Numbered from the stretch's first letter, positions 24,712-38,400 are shown. The stretch is 64,000 nucleotides of DNA from Tetrahymena elliotti 4EA (GCA_000231825.2 JH720312.1:1084236-1148235); one strand, 5' to 3'. The notes: generated from the letters alone by a model not told the origin. Program-made: numbers and translations.

Positions 24712-25815
24712 TCAACCAAAAACTATTTACTTTAGAAAATTGAAACTTGCCAAGCTTTTTGTTAATTTTTTTATTTAATATTGCTACCTCTAGTTATCAA
24801 TAATCTATCTATCTAAATATAAATATATATTTTTTGATACATATCGATTATTTTCTATTAATTATAACAATGTTGCTAAAAAAAATTAATCTATTTATCA
24901 ACTAATAACCATCATAGTAAAAATAAATGAGAAAAGCACACAAAATTTCACATTTTAAAAAATCTTTTCTTGAAAATTCATAAATACTTTTTACATTTTT
25001 TTGTCAATACAGATATAGTTTTTCTATAGATTGTAAGAAATTAATAAAAATATGAGCATTATTTTTTTCAAATTTTACTGTCAAGAAATCTTATTTTCCC
25101 TAAAATATTAAAATATGAATTTTTGTGAAAATTAAATGTAAATCATTAAAATACTATTTTGATATACAAAATACTTTAATAAATAAAATATCTATTAAAA
25201 CAGATACAAACACACAAAATTTTAAATAGATCAAATTTATAATTAAAAAATCCAAAATTAAAAATACCAAAAATTATTAATTACATTAAATTGATTTAAT
25301 ACGCTTGAACTTGAATACTTTATAAAAAGATCTTTAAACAAATTTATTTCGCGTTCTTTTATTCTTTGGGAAGAAATATTTCTTTTTAAAAAACTAATTA
25401 ATCAATGCTTCAACCTTACATAGTTTCTCGATCGAGTAATTTATGTAATTTTTTTACAAAAATACTTTGATTATTAAAGTTTTAATATTATTTTTATCTC
25501 AAAAGTTTTATAAAGTACCCTAAAAAAATAATCTTTTGAAAATCAAATGCTTATTTTATTAATTAAAGAAACTCTTGATTTTATTTTTTTGAAATTATAA
25601 AGAAACAAATTTCATAAATTAAATTAAAAAATTATGTTTATTCTTTGCTCATTTGTTTTTTCATCTATGAATTATGAGATTTGTATTTATCTACAAGATT
25701 TAATTTTTAAGACTAGAAAAAATATTTTTTGTAATAAGATTTCGTTGAATTTAAATAAATTATAAATATAAATGGATTTATAATTTTTTTTAATATTATG
25801 GTTATAAAGACAAGA
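24712..25815. other. Intergenic, MFS gene 3' end to gene A start
   Basis: About 1.1 kb of AT-rich sequence with no supported exon or repeat. Confidence 0.55.
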
Positions 25816-27210
25816 TCAGTTTTACTAAATTGGATATTATTTCTATATCTTTTCTTCAATCTAATCAAATTATTTATTTCTTAAATAAATAGTATTGTAA
25901 ATTAAACTAAGCAATATTATAAGGGTTGAATTGCCATAAGATACTAAAACACCGATATCAAAAATTTGAATTATTTAAGCAAGGTCTTATATAAATGATA
26001 AGAATCCAAGGCCTATACACTTTATTAGACATTTTTCATCCTATAAACAGTACATGATTTGAAAAGTGACATTAGCACTAATAATAAATGTAATTCCTTA
26101 ATATATTAAAAGTATCTAAAAGAAAATCAATAAGAAAATAAATGGGAGGTACTCATTAAATTGTAAAACCAAAAAAGCTAGAAAATAGACTACAAATGAC
26201 ACTATCATTATTATTTTGAGGATAAAATATTAGGTACTAATAAATTATCTTGATGAGTTAATAAATTTTTAAATGAAATAAACAAAGAAAGCTGTTACAT
26301 ACTAAGTATTTACAAATATTTTGTAATAGTTTTAGCTAATTTGCCAATCTCCTTATCTTTATCTAAGTACATCAAGAAGTTATTCAGGTGAACTAATTTT
26401 AATCAATCCTCCAACAAATGTTTGGATAATTAAAAAAATAATATTTTTATTAAAGTAGTAATAGAATATACTCTTTAAATTCAAACCTACTCCTTAATAA
26501 CCTAAAAATATTTGATAATCTTTTTAATTTTTCTTTATATTTTCAATTTTACTATAAGCTATAGATATTAGAATACCTGAAAATATATTGATAATAAAAC
26601 TGGCAGTAAGTAAGTATATATAAGTAGATCTTTGCAATTCATCCAATTCATCTAATAAAACAACTAAACATTTTGAGACATATGAACCTATAATGACATA
26701 GAGAACTTGTTGGTTGAATCTTACATTAAGGGTATATGCAGAATTATAGATTATAAAAGATCCAGTGACATAATTATTAATATAAGCACAAAGGGTTATT
26801 ATTTATCCTAACGCATATATGTTGTTGAAATCTCCGCATATCTAAACTAAATTGAAAAATATGGCTATAATTTAAATTGACCATGTATAAGTCCAACTAG
26901 TTTATACAGATATTAAATCATTCAAAAATCCGATAGTTATTTGACTTATCATATTTCCTATAATAAATTAGATAATAAAAAATAAGTCTTCGCTTCCTTT
27001 ATCATTATCATTTATACATTCCTCATTATAATTTTCTGTTGCAAATTATGCTAATTTAATACTGAATTTAGATAATATTAATGAAATTAGGATGACTAAA
27101 TTGTAATCCTTCTTTATCTAAAATATTTATTCATTAACTTCTTAGAGGTCTGGCATTAAAAGAAGCTCTTCATCCTCTTTTCTCATTTTATTTTGCTCGA
27201 GTTACACCAT
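25816..27210 (-). CDS. MFS-like multi-pass transporter (B)
   Basis: A single exon of 465 codons (464 residues) from ATG 27210 to TGA 25816. The protein is made of about 11-12 hydrophobic helices separated by short loops, the size and layout of a major facilitator superfamily transporter. Segments such as LVILISLILSKFSI, FIIGNMISQITIGFLNDLI and SFVVYFLAFLVLQF are clearly membrane-spanning. The N-terminus is short and charged. It aligns by eye with the transporter at 32865-34283: both share an LILSKF/CILSKF helix 1, then a GF..DLIS..xSW stretch and a middle Y-rich loop. The substrate cannot be told. The MFS assignment rests on topology and length rather than on a diagnostic signature, so another multi-pass family is possible. 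Confidence 0.7.
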
Positions 27211-28269
27211 TTTGATTAAGTTTAAATTAATTAAGATATTTTAAGACTTTAATTGTATTAAAAAAATATACTGTGATTGATAAAACAAAAAAACATTCAA
27301 TTTTAATTTAGATTTTTCTGCTCAAAGAATTTTTTAGTTATATAGGAGAAAATAAATAATAACACTTTTTCACAACCTCAAACTTAAAAATTTATGATAA
27401 ATAATTTTTAATTTCTGATATTGCATTTTAGATCAAAATTGCCATGTAATCTATAAAAAGCATTTCTTTTTTTTTATTTTAAAAAATATCAATGATATAA
27501 AATTAATTTATGTATGGTTTCTTGTTTTGTTAGTTTATACAAAATATTCATGAATTATTGTTGCTAGGCAAAGTTAAACATTTAGTTTCATTTTATTATT
27601 CACATGTTCTTTTCAGCAACCTTTAATCATAATTACTAGTATGAAATTAACACTTTTTTATCCAAGTTTTGTGATTTTTTTGGCCCACCAAAGAATCTAA
27701 ATTACATGTAATAATAATAGCTACATAAAATATATAATACTTTTATCAAACAAATAAATAGAGAAAAAACTCTATTATCTAATTAAATACATAAAATGAA
27801 TACTATGCCTCAAAAACTCCAAAAAAAGAAAGTTCTATGCATTCAATCAAATATATTTGTCACTGTAAGCTAAGCTAATAAGTAATTAATTGCAAATACT
27901 AGATAACTCTAAAGACTGAAATTAAGGATATATCACAGAAAACATAATTAGATCTATTTTATCTTAAAAAATTATAAAAGAAGTTTAAAGAATTTAAATT
28001 AAAGTCAATATAACTAAATTTCTATTAAAAAAATTAAATAAAGATCTATTCGATTAAGGGTGTGACAATAAAATTTTGGATAAATAATAGATTAGCTTTA
28101 TAGCAGGATCAATCCCATAGGTCTTATGCTATTAATTTTTTAATAGATGATATTTTAAAGTCAGAGTTTAAATTGGTTCAGAATTTTAATATCTCAATCA
28201 AACAAAAGTGTAAATTTCTTTTAAAATTGAATAACAATTACATTTTTTTAAAATAAGTCAATTAAAATT
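27211..28269. other. Intergenic upstream of MFS gene B
   Basis: AT-rich, with no recognisable exon on either strand. Confidence 0.5.
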
Positions 28270-28414
28270 AATTTTTCATTGATCTAATATCAACTAATAA
28301 ATTTTTGAAATTAGCATTGAATTAAAAAAAAACCATATTAAATTTTAATAAAATTTATATTTAATATTAATACTAAATTTGTTAATTTTAATAAATAATT
28401 AATTAATTTTTTAT

Positions 28415-28615
28415 AAGGTAAGTAAACAATTGAAGTGAAAAGTATTACACCTCCTTCTAAATAGTAGTTATTCAGATTATTTATGTTATTTTTGTAATAT
28501 GACTACTATTAATTAAGATAAACATGAAAAGAAAAGCATCTATAAAGTTTAGAACAAAAGATGCACTCAAAAGAAATTCTTTCTTCTCATCATTAGTATG
28601 ATATCCTTTATTTTG
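28415..28615 (-). pseudogene. Truncated 3' fragment of the Cys-rich membrane gene
   Basis: On the minus strand this stretch reads YHTNDEKKEFLLSASFVL and then NFIDAFLFMFILINSS, matching the last membrane helices of the gene at 30311-31789. The frame then breaks (TGA) where about 20 codons are deleted relative to the intact gene. It resumes in another frame as LNNYYLEGGVILFTSIVYLP. No 5' part exists here. I infer a dead remnant left by the tandem duplication. Confidence 0.8.
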
Positions 28616-28639
28616 ATGATTTAAATACTACACTTACAA

Positions 28640-28960
28640 AAATTATTTTGGTTTTACATTAAAATACATTGCATCCCTAGTACAGATTTTTGATTCAAAT
28701 AGATAAAATATCAAATTTTCCAAAAAGATTAGAAGAGCTACATAGATAATTTTGATCCAAATTATTGTTAAACTTATTTTACAAATTTCCAATTTTTATT
28801 TTTGCATTTTTTGTATAAGAGTTATAGTTATTCATCATTTACTAATAAAGGAGACTGCTTCTGTAGTAATCAAATACTCCTCTTTACTTTTTATTTATTT
28901 TTAACATAAAATCTAGCAAAAAATATTTTTTTAAAAAAAGAATGCAATTTAATTTTATAA
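28640..28960. repeat. Non-coding duplicated block, left copy
   Basis: This block is similar to 32300-32640. The best segment is GATTCAAATAGATAAAATAT and the bases just after it, near 28692-28730, which are almost identical to 32327-32367. It lies downstream of the truncated transporter copy, where the 3' flank of the intact transporter lies in the other unit. No frame runs through it. Confidence 0.75.
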
Positions 28961-29139
28961 TCACAAATTCTTTTTGTTGACAACTCTTTAGCCTTCTTTA
29001 ATTAATAATGCCCTGAAATATCAAATATCTTTTTTAATTAAATAATTGCTAACATAACATACACATATTTATTTGGATTGTGAGATAAATTTAAAAAAAA
29101 AATTTTAATATAAATTAAATAAATGTAAGAGAATTAGAA

Positions 29140-30113
29140 TCATTCAAGTTAACTATTTTCAAGAGAAGCTATTTACTATGATATGTATATTAGTCTAATA
29201 AATTAAATCTTCTATTTTTTAGATAGTAAAAACTATATATCAGATAGAATACTCCTATTAAATTAATAATATAATTTAGCAAGTTTGGATTGAAGTTAAG
29301 GTAGTAAAATATTTCGAATGCATATTGGCAGATACCAAATAAACCTAAACCCATACATCTTATAGAAGATTTTTCTGACTATAGACTAATAAGCAACTAG
29401 TTACATAAAATAGAGCTTAGCATAAAAGCAATTCCTTTGAAGATCTTACTTAAAATATCACGCTGATAAGGTAAAGTGAAATTCTAATTAATTTTATAAT
29501 TACAAAACTACAGTCAATATTATTTAATTAATAAGAGTTATGATTATCAAGCTTCTAAACATAATATTGAAAATATTTTTATTTATTTTTATACTAATTT
29601 AAAAACAATTAATAACCCTAAAGTTACAGCTGATATATAAAATATTATTTTTAGAATATAACTATTACTATTCCAACAAATGCAGTATTATTTAGTGAAC
29701 ATAGTGTTCTAATAGAAATCAGAGTGATTGCTAAATAAATAATCTTTTTATTCCTATTATAGTTAATAATAGACCTTAAAGATAAAGTTACTCCTATGTA
29801 CCAAAAAATTTTTGATCATTTTATGAAATGATTTAACTTTATCTAACTTACTCTAAAATTAGGTAGCAATAAAATCTCCATTCAAATTTATTGAAAGGCA
29901 TAAGCCATTACTTCTATTAGATATTCTTAATCTATTGATTCTAAAATCTATAGCTAATCTAATAGTGAAGAAATTATATATGGCACAAAACTTGATACTG
30001 CTATGAATATAGATTGAAGTAAGAACCTTTTATTGAGATAGTAAGATATTTCATACAAAATATATAGTTCCACAAATGTAAAGCCAAATTTGATAAAAAT
30101 GATTGTTAAAATA
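29140..30113 (-). pseudogene. Truncated, frameshifted copy of the MFS-like transporter
   Basis: Reading leftward from about 30113, the sequence matches the transporter at 32865-34283 from its ELIIL helix to its end (NSQLE then TGA at 29140). The first third of the gene is missing, with no start codon or upstream homology. A 1-nt deletion near 29915 shifts frame and creates TGA. At least one more shift follows near 29820. Homology resumes in other frames (SIRTLCSLNNT-like helix, KSSIRCMG region), so the DNA is a decayed duplicate rather than a short real gene. Confidence 0.85.
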
Positions 30114-30310
30114 ATTAACTCTAGATTTTTATTATGATATTATAAAATCAATTTTTTTACCCTTTAAATAATTTCAAAAATTAATTTGTAAGACTCAAAT
30201 ATGAAATTGATAAATTTTTGAAAATTTAATTAAAAAAAATAAACTTTTGATAAAATTTATATTTCATATTAATAATAACTTTGCTAATTTCAAGCATAAT
30301 CATTATTTTA

Positions 30311-31789
30311 TCATGCAAATAATTAAACAAAAATGTAAATTGGTAAGTAAACAATTGAGGTAAAAAGTACTATGCCCCCTTCTAAATAATTATTCAGATT
30401 ATTTACGCTGCCAATTAAATCTGAATTATAACACTTTTCATTCTAAAAATCTTTTGTGGCTTTTTTAATATCACTACTGTTAGTTAAGATAAATAAGAAA
30501 AGACAGGCATCTATAAAGATTAGAACAAAAGATGCTATCATAAGAATTTATTTTTTGTCATTATTAACATGATAGTATATGGATACTGCATAAGTTATAA
30601 TTCCAATCAAAGAAAGATAAAACATTGCTTATGATAAACTTACAATACTTTCAAATGAGTTTTTTAAGCTATCTGTGTCAACCTGATATTAACACTGATA
30701 TGAACTATCATAATACCTTCTAAAGTACATTTCAAATTGATCATAATCAGGAATTAAGCCAGCATGGTTTCCAATCTCTATTTCATTGAATTTATATAGA
30801 TCTGTAGAAATAATAGAGAACTCAAAAACTGAGATGTATCTAAAATCTGATTTCAAACATACATTTCTTTTGTCCATGGGGTAATTCTTTACTAAAATAT
30901 TTCTTTAATCTTCTAAACAAACACCATCTATTGATGATAATGTGAAATCTATAATAGGAATGCCTTTTTTATTTCTATCAATAATTAAATTATAATCAGC
31001 ATTAACTTAAATCTGCTTAACTTCTTAATCCTAATTTAGAGGTGTATTAGATTTTTATTTATAGTTCACAAATGAGATGCCAGTAATTGGACATTTTTCA
31101 CTTGAATTTACACAAATTATTTTATCCTGTAAAAAGCAGGGTTTGTCACTTCTAGATTCACATTCAAAGAGGGAAGGGCATCGTTCATTCTTTTACAAAC
31201 AAAATATTAATTTGTTATTAATTTGACACTTTTTTTCTGTTTTTTAACAAGTTTGCTAAAATTATGGACATTTTGCATTATCACCCATGCAAAATGCATA
31301 ATTATCTATTACACATCTCTCAGCTTAGCTTGATATGCAAAAATCATTTAGCTATTTATTTGTTTTAGATATGTATGAAGATATTTTTTTTCCACATGTT
31401 TTGAATGGTATTTACAACTTAATGTTGCTATCAGCTTTAATAAAAGCAAAATTCCGAAGTATTTTTGGCTTGATTTCAGGTAAATCTAAACAATATTATT
31501 TTTTAATTTAGCTTTTACATAGAGAGACATCATAGTATTTGCTATCAGCACAAAAGCATCCTCCTTTTAATCCAGACCATTCATAATTAATAAGTGATTC
31601 ATATCCTGGAGAACAATTATTTTACAAACCTACTACTTCTATATCATTAATTAATCCTTGAGACCAATCCAGAGCATCAATATATGACTCATCTTTAGAG
31701 CTAAAGTGAAAGAATGGCAAAATTGATACAAAGAGAAGAAGAGCTACATAAATCAGGAGGAACCTGGCACACAATTCATCTTCTTTCAT
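30311..31789 (-). CDS. Cys-rich ciliate membrane protein (C)
   Basis: A single exon of 493 codons (492 residues). A signal-anchor-like helix near the start (CARFLLIYVALLLFVSILPF) is followed by an ectodomain of about 330 residues with some 25 Cys. The ectodomain contains the family-type stretch CSPGYESLINYEWSGLKGGC, with CFCAD following. Two or more hydrophobic helices near residues 375-440 (MFYLSLIGIITYAVSIYY and ASFVLIFIDACLFLFILT) come before a short hydrophobic C-terminus (GGIVLFTSIVYLPIYIFV). I know similar Cys-rich multi-pass proteins as a large family in Tetrahymena with no assigned function. A cell-surface or vesicle membrane location is likely. It is the intact partner of the fragment at 28415-28615 and lies downstream of the transporter at 32865-34283. 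Confidence 0.85.
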
Positions 31790-32864
31790 TTTTAAATACA
31801 GGGCTTTACTTTGGTCTACTTAGAATAATTTGGAAAGTATCTTATTTAATAGAAAATTTTAAATTAGATTGTTTAATTTTTTTATTTTTAATAAACAAAT
31901 CTTTTTGAGTGTTTACTAGTTATTATTGGTTGGGTAAATCCTATTAAAATGATATGCTCTTTAATTTTCTCAAATAAGAATACAAAAATCTTAATACCAA
32001 ATAGACTCTAATTAGTTCTAATTGGTCTTTAATAGTTACAGCAGAAGTATTTGAATCTAATTCGAATGTCATCAATCATTAAAAAATAAAAAAATTTTGA
32101 TGAAAAAATTATTTTCCTGTTTCTTAAAAAGTAAATGAGATAAAAAAAGAAAGACTAACAATGTTTAAAATCTTGTAAAAAGGTGAAGAGATTTATATTG
32201 AATATTATTGGTAAAAAAATTAGTTTTAAATTAATGGATTTTGAGCTGAATAGTTTTTTTTAATATATCACTTATTTATCTTTGATATTACACTAAAAGA
32301 TATTGCACCTTTGGTAAAAATTTTTGATTCAAATAGATAAAATATCAAATTTTCCAAAAAGATAAGAAGAGGTACGTACATAGATAATTTTGATCCAAAA
32401 TATCAAAATATTTGTAATATTTATTTTATAAATTTTCAATTTTGTCTACTTGCATTAATTTTTATAAGAGTCATAGTCCCTCATCATTTATTAATAAAAG
32501 AGATTACTTCTGTACTTAATCAATTTTTTACTCCTCTTTACTTTTTATTTATTTAATTAAACATAAAATATTAAATATGATAATAAAAATCCAACAAAAA
32601 ATATTTTTTTTTTAAATAACATTTTTTCAAATCAAATCAAGTTTGAAATTATTATATTTGAATCAGAAATTCTTTTTATATACTACTCTTTCTTTAATTA
32701 TATGAAATTTAGCTTAAAAATATTAGAATTATAAAACAAGCAGCTCACTTGTGATAAAATTTGAGTGATTACATACACACATATTTATTTGGATTTTGAG
32801 CTGGTTATGTATAACAAAAAAAATGCTTTTAATTTAAATTAAATAAATATAGGAGAATATTAAA
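31790..32864. other. Intergenic, transporter D 3' flank to gene C start
   Basis: No exon is seen. The central part (32300-32640) is the right copy of the duplicated non-coding block. The remainder is AT-rich and featureless. Confidence 0.6.
32300..32640. repeat. Non-coding duplicated block, right copy
   Basis: Partner of 28640-28960. It shares the run around GATTCAAATAGATAAAATAT and a later stretch ending in TTTACTCCTCTTTACTTTTT (near 32526-32546). It lies just downstream of the intact transporter gene on its coding strand, so it could include its 3' UTR. Confidence 0.75.
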
Positions 32865-34283
32865 TCAATCTAGTTAACTATTTTCAAGAGAAGCTATTTA
32901 CTTATGATATGCATATTGATCTAATAAATTAAACCTTCTATTTTATAGATAGTAAAAACTGTATACCAGATAGAGTACTCCTATTAAATTAATAATGTAA
33001 TTTAACAAGTTTGGATTGAAGTTAAGGTAGTAAAAAATTTCAAATGCATTTTAGCAAATACCAAATAAACCTATACCCATACATCTTATAGAAGACTTTT
33101 CTGACTATAGACTAATAAGCAGCTAGTTACATAAAATAGAACTTAGCATAAAAGTAATACCTTTGAAGATCATACTTAAAATACACACTAATAAGGTAAA
33201 GTGAAATTCTAATTAGCTTTAAAATTATAAAACTACAGTCAATACTATTTAACTAATAAGTGTTATGATTATAAAGTTTCTAATGACATAATATGAAATC
33301 GAAATTATTTTTTTTTATTTTTGTACTACTTTAAAAATAACCCATATCCCTAAAGTTACAGCTGATGTATAAAATATTAATTTTAGAATATAACTATTAC
33401 TATTACCTTAATTAATACTTTTAGCAATAAATGTAGTATTATTTAGTGAGCATAGTGTTCTAATAGAAATCAGAGTGATTGCTAAATAAATAATATTTTT
33501 ATTCCAATAATAGTTAATAATAGACCTTATAGATATAGCTACTCCTCTGTACTTCAAAAATTATTAATAATTTTATGAAATTGATTTAACTTCATCTAGC
33601 TTACTGTAAAATTAGGAAACAATAAAATCTCCAATCAAATTTATTAAAAGGCATATGCTAATTACTTCTATTAAATATTCTTAATCTATTTTTTCTAAGA
33701 TCTACAGCCAATCTAATAGTGAACAAATTATATATGGCACAAAACTTCCTATCGCTATGAATAGAGATTGATGAAAGAATCTTTTGTTGAGATAGTAAGA
33801 TGAATCATACAAAATATAAGTTCCACAAATATAATTGCAGCTATAGCCAAATTTGATAAGGATATTAGCTAAAATAATTAACTCTACGTTTTTATTAATG
33901 GATGAGAATATATAAATTAGCATACCCATTAGAGAAATAATTTATGTAAATCTCCATGATGCTTTTAAGGATATTAAATCAACTGTAAATCCTACAAACC
34001 CTTATGAAAAGAGAATGGTAAAATATTAAATGATGCTATACTTTTGAGATTAATCAGAATTAATAACTTATTTTAAGCTAAATAAACATATTTATTAACA
34101 CAATGTTATGCCAAACTTACTTAGAATACATCCAACTAGTATGATTAGCACGTTTTCTTTTTTTAAATTTACAATTTATAGCTAGAAATGTAATTCTAAT
34201 TTGGGAATTTCTAAAAGCTTTTTATTTGATTTGCTTAACTTATTTTTACCTATGTAAATTAATTTATTTGATTCTATTTCCAT
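32865..34283 (-). CDS. MFS-like multi-pass transporter (D), intact copy
   Basis: A single exon of 473 codons (472 residues), ATG 34283 to TGA 32865. A hydrophilic N-terminus of about 45 residues (MEIESNKLIYIGKNKLSKSN...) leads into 11-12 predicted helices, including VLIILVGCILSKFGITLC, LFSQGFVGFTVDLISL, SLMGMLIYIFSSI and VTLGIWVIFKVV. Length and helix layout fit the major facilitator superfamily. It aligns with gene B (25816-27210) and is the parent or sister of the broken copy at 29140-30113. It is divergently arranged with the kinesin gene across a 1.1-kb spacer. The substrate is unknown. Confidence 0.75.
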
Positions 34284-35432
34284 TTTATAATTAATCTCTT
34301 CAACTAAGTTAATAAATTAGATCTAAAATACCTTTTTTTTAAATAATTAATGAATCTTTTAAATAAAAATATTTTTTAATTGGTAAAAATTAATTATTTT
34401 TTGATATTTAAATTCTGAATTAAAATATATTAAATTTTTTAAGAATTTTTATTATTTCGATTAAAATTTACTTTATTTCAAAACAATACTTAAATATTAT
34501 CATCTAATGTATCTAATGTAGCATTTATTGTTTATAAAATTTTATATTCTTCATATTAATCATTGAAAAAAAGTTTAAATTTAAAAATAGTATTTTTCAA
34601 AATTATAAAATAATCAACTAAAATAGTAGAATTTAAAGTGAATTTTAAATATTTTTCCTTCAATTTATTTTATCTTAAAAAATATTTTACTTTCTTCGTA
34701 TTTAGTTAAAAAATGTTTTGGTAGTTTGAATATATTATTTGATTAATTGTCTTTTGGGTAAATTTTTTAATAGTTTTGAAAGTTTTATTTATTTTTTAAA
34801 AGAAATATTTCTTGAATTAGATCAGTAAATTACTTACTTCAAATTTAATAAATACAAAAGAAATGGGAATTTAAAATGGATAATTGTTTATTATTTTATG
34901 TTGTTGATATTTGAAATTGAAATACAAACACTTTAGTTCTTGATAATTTTATAATAAAATTTGATTTAGCTAATTTTTTAAAAAGATACAGCAACTAAAA
35001 TCCAAACATTTAACCTTTTTTATTCAAATTTAAAATTCAGAATAAAAGATGAAAGGTGAGGATTAAATGAGCAAGTAAAATTTTAAGATGAGTTTATGCT
35101 TGCTTAGATTTATTTAAAAAATTTGTGAATGAATTTAATCATAGAAATAAATGAATAGAATGATGATAAAGTTATCAAGTAAAATATTCAAATTAATAAG
35201 AAATGAAAAGTTAATTAAAAATTGATATTTTCCATACCCAATAAATCAATAAAGTATAAACAAAAAATTAAAAAGAATTTAATTAAATTAAATAGAAATT
35301 TATCATAATCATCATTCAATAATTTGAAATTACAATCAAAAGGAATACTAATTATTCAAAAATAGTATTTAGTTTTTGCTTTAATCCATCAAGCTAATAA
35401 ATATATATAGATAGCAAAATAATTATTAAGTT
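34284..35432. other. Divergent intergenic region, transporter D and kinesin
   Basis: About 1.1 kb between two start codons that point away from each other, so it should hold both promoters. It is AT-rich with no exon and no recognisable motif. Confidence 0.6.
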
Positions 35433-38400
35433 ATGTCTGATAGCGTCGGCATGCAATCTGTATAAACACCATTGAATTCAATGAGTTAAACAGATCTTAG
35501 CGAGGCAGAAAAGACTTCTATTTAAGTCACTGTCAGAATTAGACCTTTGAATGAAAAAGAATAGTTTGAGAATGAAATTTCATGCGTAAAAGTAGATCCA
35601 AATTACCCAAATACAATTACTTTAGAAACAAACTCGTTTGAGTCTAAAATGTTCTGCTTTGATTATATTGCCCACTAATTCACTCCATAATAAGAAGTTT
35701 TTAATAAGGTAGCACTTCCTGCAGCAGAATCTTGTTTAGAAGGTAGATTTTATTTTTTTTGAGTAATTAGCATAAACTTTTAGATGAAATGTGAGATTGA
35801 ATTTTTTTAAAAAAATCCTAAGAATAGTTTTGAAGCATCAAATAAATTATTGAAAACATTTGGCTGAATTTAAGTGAAATGACATTATTTTTAAATATAA
35901 AAATAGGTTATAATGGATGTATATTTGCTTATGGTTAAACTGGTGCTGGTAAAACATACACAATAACTGGTGCAAGTAGCATAGAAAGTGTATTAAATAC
36001 AGAACACAGAGGTATGCTTCCTCGTGTGTTGGAATATATATTTTAAAAAATAAAGCAATAATAGTCATTAACAGTAGAATATCTAGTCAAATGTAGTTAT
36101 TTGGAAATATACAATGAACATATAATTGATCTTCTGTCAGAAAATGGAAACAATCTCTAACTTAGAGAAGACCTTAAAAAAGTATAATAAATTAATTTGA
36201 TGTCAATAATAAATATAATTTTTAATTCAAATTTGCTACTACAAAACATGCATTTGAATTTTTAGAGCTGTAAAAAAACATATTAAAATCAAAGATTTAT
36301 TTATAAATTTGCTAAGAAAAAGCAATAACAGATAATTTTTTTGAAAACACTCTTCTAATTCAAATCAAACACTCTACACATATAGGATTATTAAATTACA
36401 ATCATTTGCAATCAAATTAAAAAAGATGCGTTTTTTCTTTTTTATTTTCATAATTAATTTTAATTTCATTTTTTAGGGTGTTTATGTTGAAGGACTTACT
36501 GAATGTGTAACATAGAATTTCTTATAAGCAATTGAAATCTTAAAAACAGGAAGTGGAAATCGTCACAACGGAGCTACTTCTATGAATAGAGAGTCTTCAC
36601 GCTCTCACTCTGTTTTTTCTATCATTTTATAATCTAAGGTAATTAATTACTTATTATTCTATTATCAATTTTAGAAAAATAGCAGGTTGTATATACCCCA
36701 CAAAAGAATATAATTTTGAAGATTACATTTAGCTGAAATAAATAGATGACAAATAAATTAAAGCCACAATAAATTTCATTTCATTATTTGAAATAAAATG
36801 AATGAATCATTTGTAATTAATTAATTTATTAATAAAATAGACTTTATCTGAAGGAGTCACTCATTTAAGATACAGTAGATTTCATTTTGTAGATTTAGCT
36901 GGAAGTGAGAGAACTAAGCAAACTAATGCTATGGGAGAAAGATTAAAAGAGGGTTGCAATATCAACAAATCTCTCAGTATCTTAGGTAATGTGATTAATG
37001 CTTTAGTTGAAGTAGACAACGGAAGGGCTAGACATATTCATTATAGAGATAGTAAACTAACATTTTTCTTGAAAGACTCTTTAGGTGGCAACAGTAAAAC
37101 TAGAGTTATAGCTAATATCTCTCCAGCTAGCAGTGCATTTTAGGAAACCCTTTCTACCCTTAAATTTGCAAAAAGAGCAAAATTAATTAAAAATAAAGTT
37201 CAGATAAATGAAGACCACTCTGGAAATGTTGAGTCTCTCAATAACGAAATTAAAAAGCTTAGATTAGAAAATTTACAAGTATTTTTTATTTTATTTTCTA
37301 TTTAAAATTTGAACTATATTCTATTCTAAAAAATATATTTATAATATACTATTTTATTAACAGTTTAGAGAGCTATTAATGAAGGGAGGAACTTCATCAA
37401 TATTTTAAACAAATAATAGTTTACCATAATCTCCAACAAATCGTGAAGTAAATTTTTACTTAGCCTAATTAAAATTTATCAACTAATATTTTAAATTTAA
37501 CTAAAATTTAGTAAAAAAATAACTTAAGAATGATTAAAGACGAAAATATTAGAATGTAAGAAACAGAAGAACTCTGTTAGCATTATTTGGAATAAGCTTA
37601 GGAACTTGAGCTTAAAATGAATTATAATATGGGTAAAACTAAAGATTAGTTAATGCATCTTATGAAATATGTCGAAAAATTCTAATAGAATGAGCAATAA
37701 TATCGTTCTATTATTAAATTATAAAGAGCTAAAATAGAAAGAGTTGAGCTACTTATGAAGAACAAATAGCTAACAAAGGAGCAAGTTTAAGAGTTTTTTA
37801 ATGAAGATAAAGAAAAAACTACAAAAGAATTAAATAATTTAAGAGAATTGTTAGACAATTAAATGTACTGTGCTAAATTATTAGATGAAAATGTTTAGCT
37901 ATAATAATAAGTTGAAAAAATTTAAGAACCAGGTAGATCTATTTTCTAATAATTGACAGACAATGTTGATGTCCTAAAAAGTATTCAAAATAAGCTTGAA
38001 CAAAATATTGAATAAAGAGTTAGACTTTAAAAGGTTGTTGAAGATCTTGAAGAGTCTAAAAAAAATGCTTCACCTGATCGTTCAAAAAAATTAGAATATT
38101 AGCTGTGTCAAATTGAGAGGGAACATAAATTAGCTGTTGAAAATTTAAATTCAGAAGTATTGATGTAATTTAATTTAAGATTGTGTTGAAATTTAATTTT
38201 AAAAATTAAAATTTTTGTTAAAAGATAAAAGTAGAAGTTAAATGAACAAGAGAGGATGATGGATTCAATTGTTTAAGAGAATCATTAATTATCAAAAGAG
38301 TTAGAATAAATGAAGGTTATGCAAGAATTTAAGTAAGCTTAGCATGAAGAGACTGTGTATTAACTCAAGAAGCTTATTGCTGAAAAGAGCAATGTCAGTG

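Larger units (their letters stand above)
28270..30180. repeat. Left unit of a tandem segmental duplication
   Basis: This unit holds, left to right, a fragment of the Cys-rich gene 3' end (28415-28615), a non-coding block (28640-28960) and a 5'-truncated transporter copy (29140-30113). The same order recurs intact at 30180-34280. The left boundary is estimated from similarity between 28270-28430 and 30180-30360. The right unit is longer because the left one has lost most of the Cys-rich gene and the start of the transporter gene. Divergence is moderate, with many substitutions and indels. Confidence 0.75.

Noticed and set aside
31714..31908. Plus-strand frame MAKLIQREEEL...
   Set aside because: It is antisense to the 5' end of the Cys-rich gene C, whose Cys-rich frame is much more protein-like.
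37520..37535. Kinesin exon 6 starting at the AG just before AATGATTAAAG
   Set aside because: That acceptor gives the wrong phase; the AG at 37510-37511 keeps frame exactly (645 nt) and is preferred.
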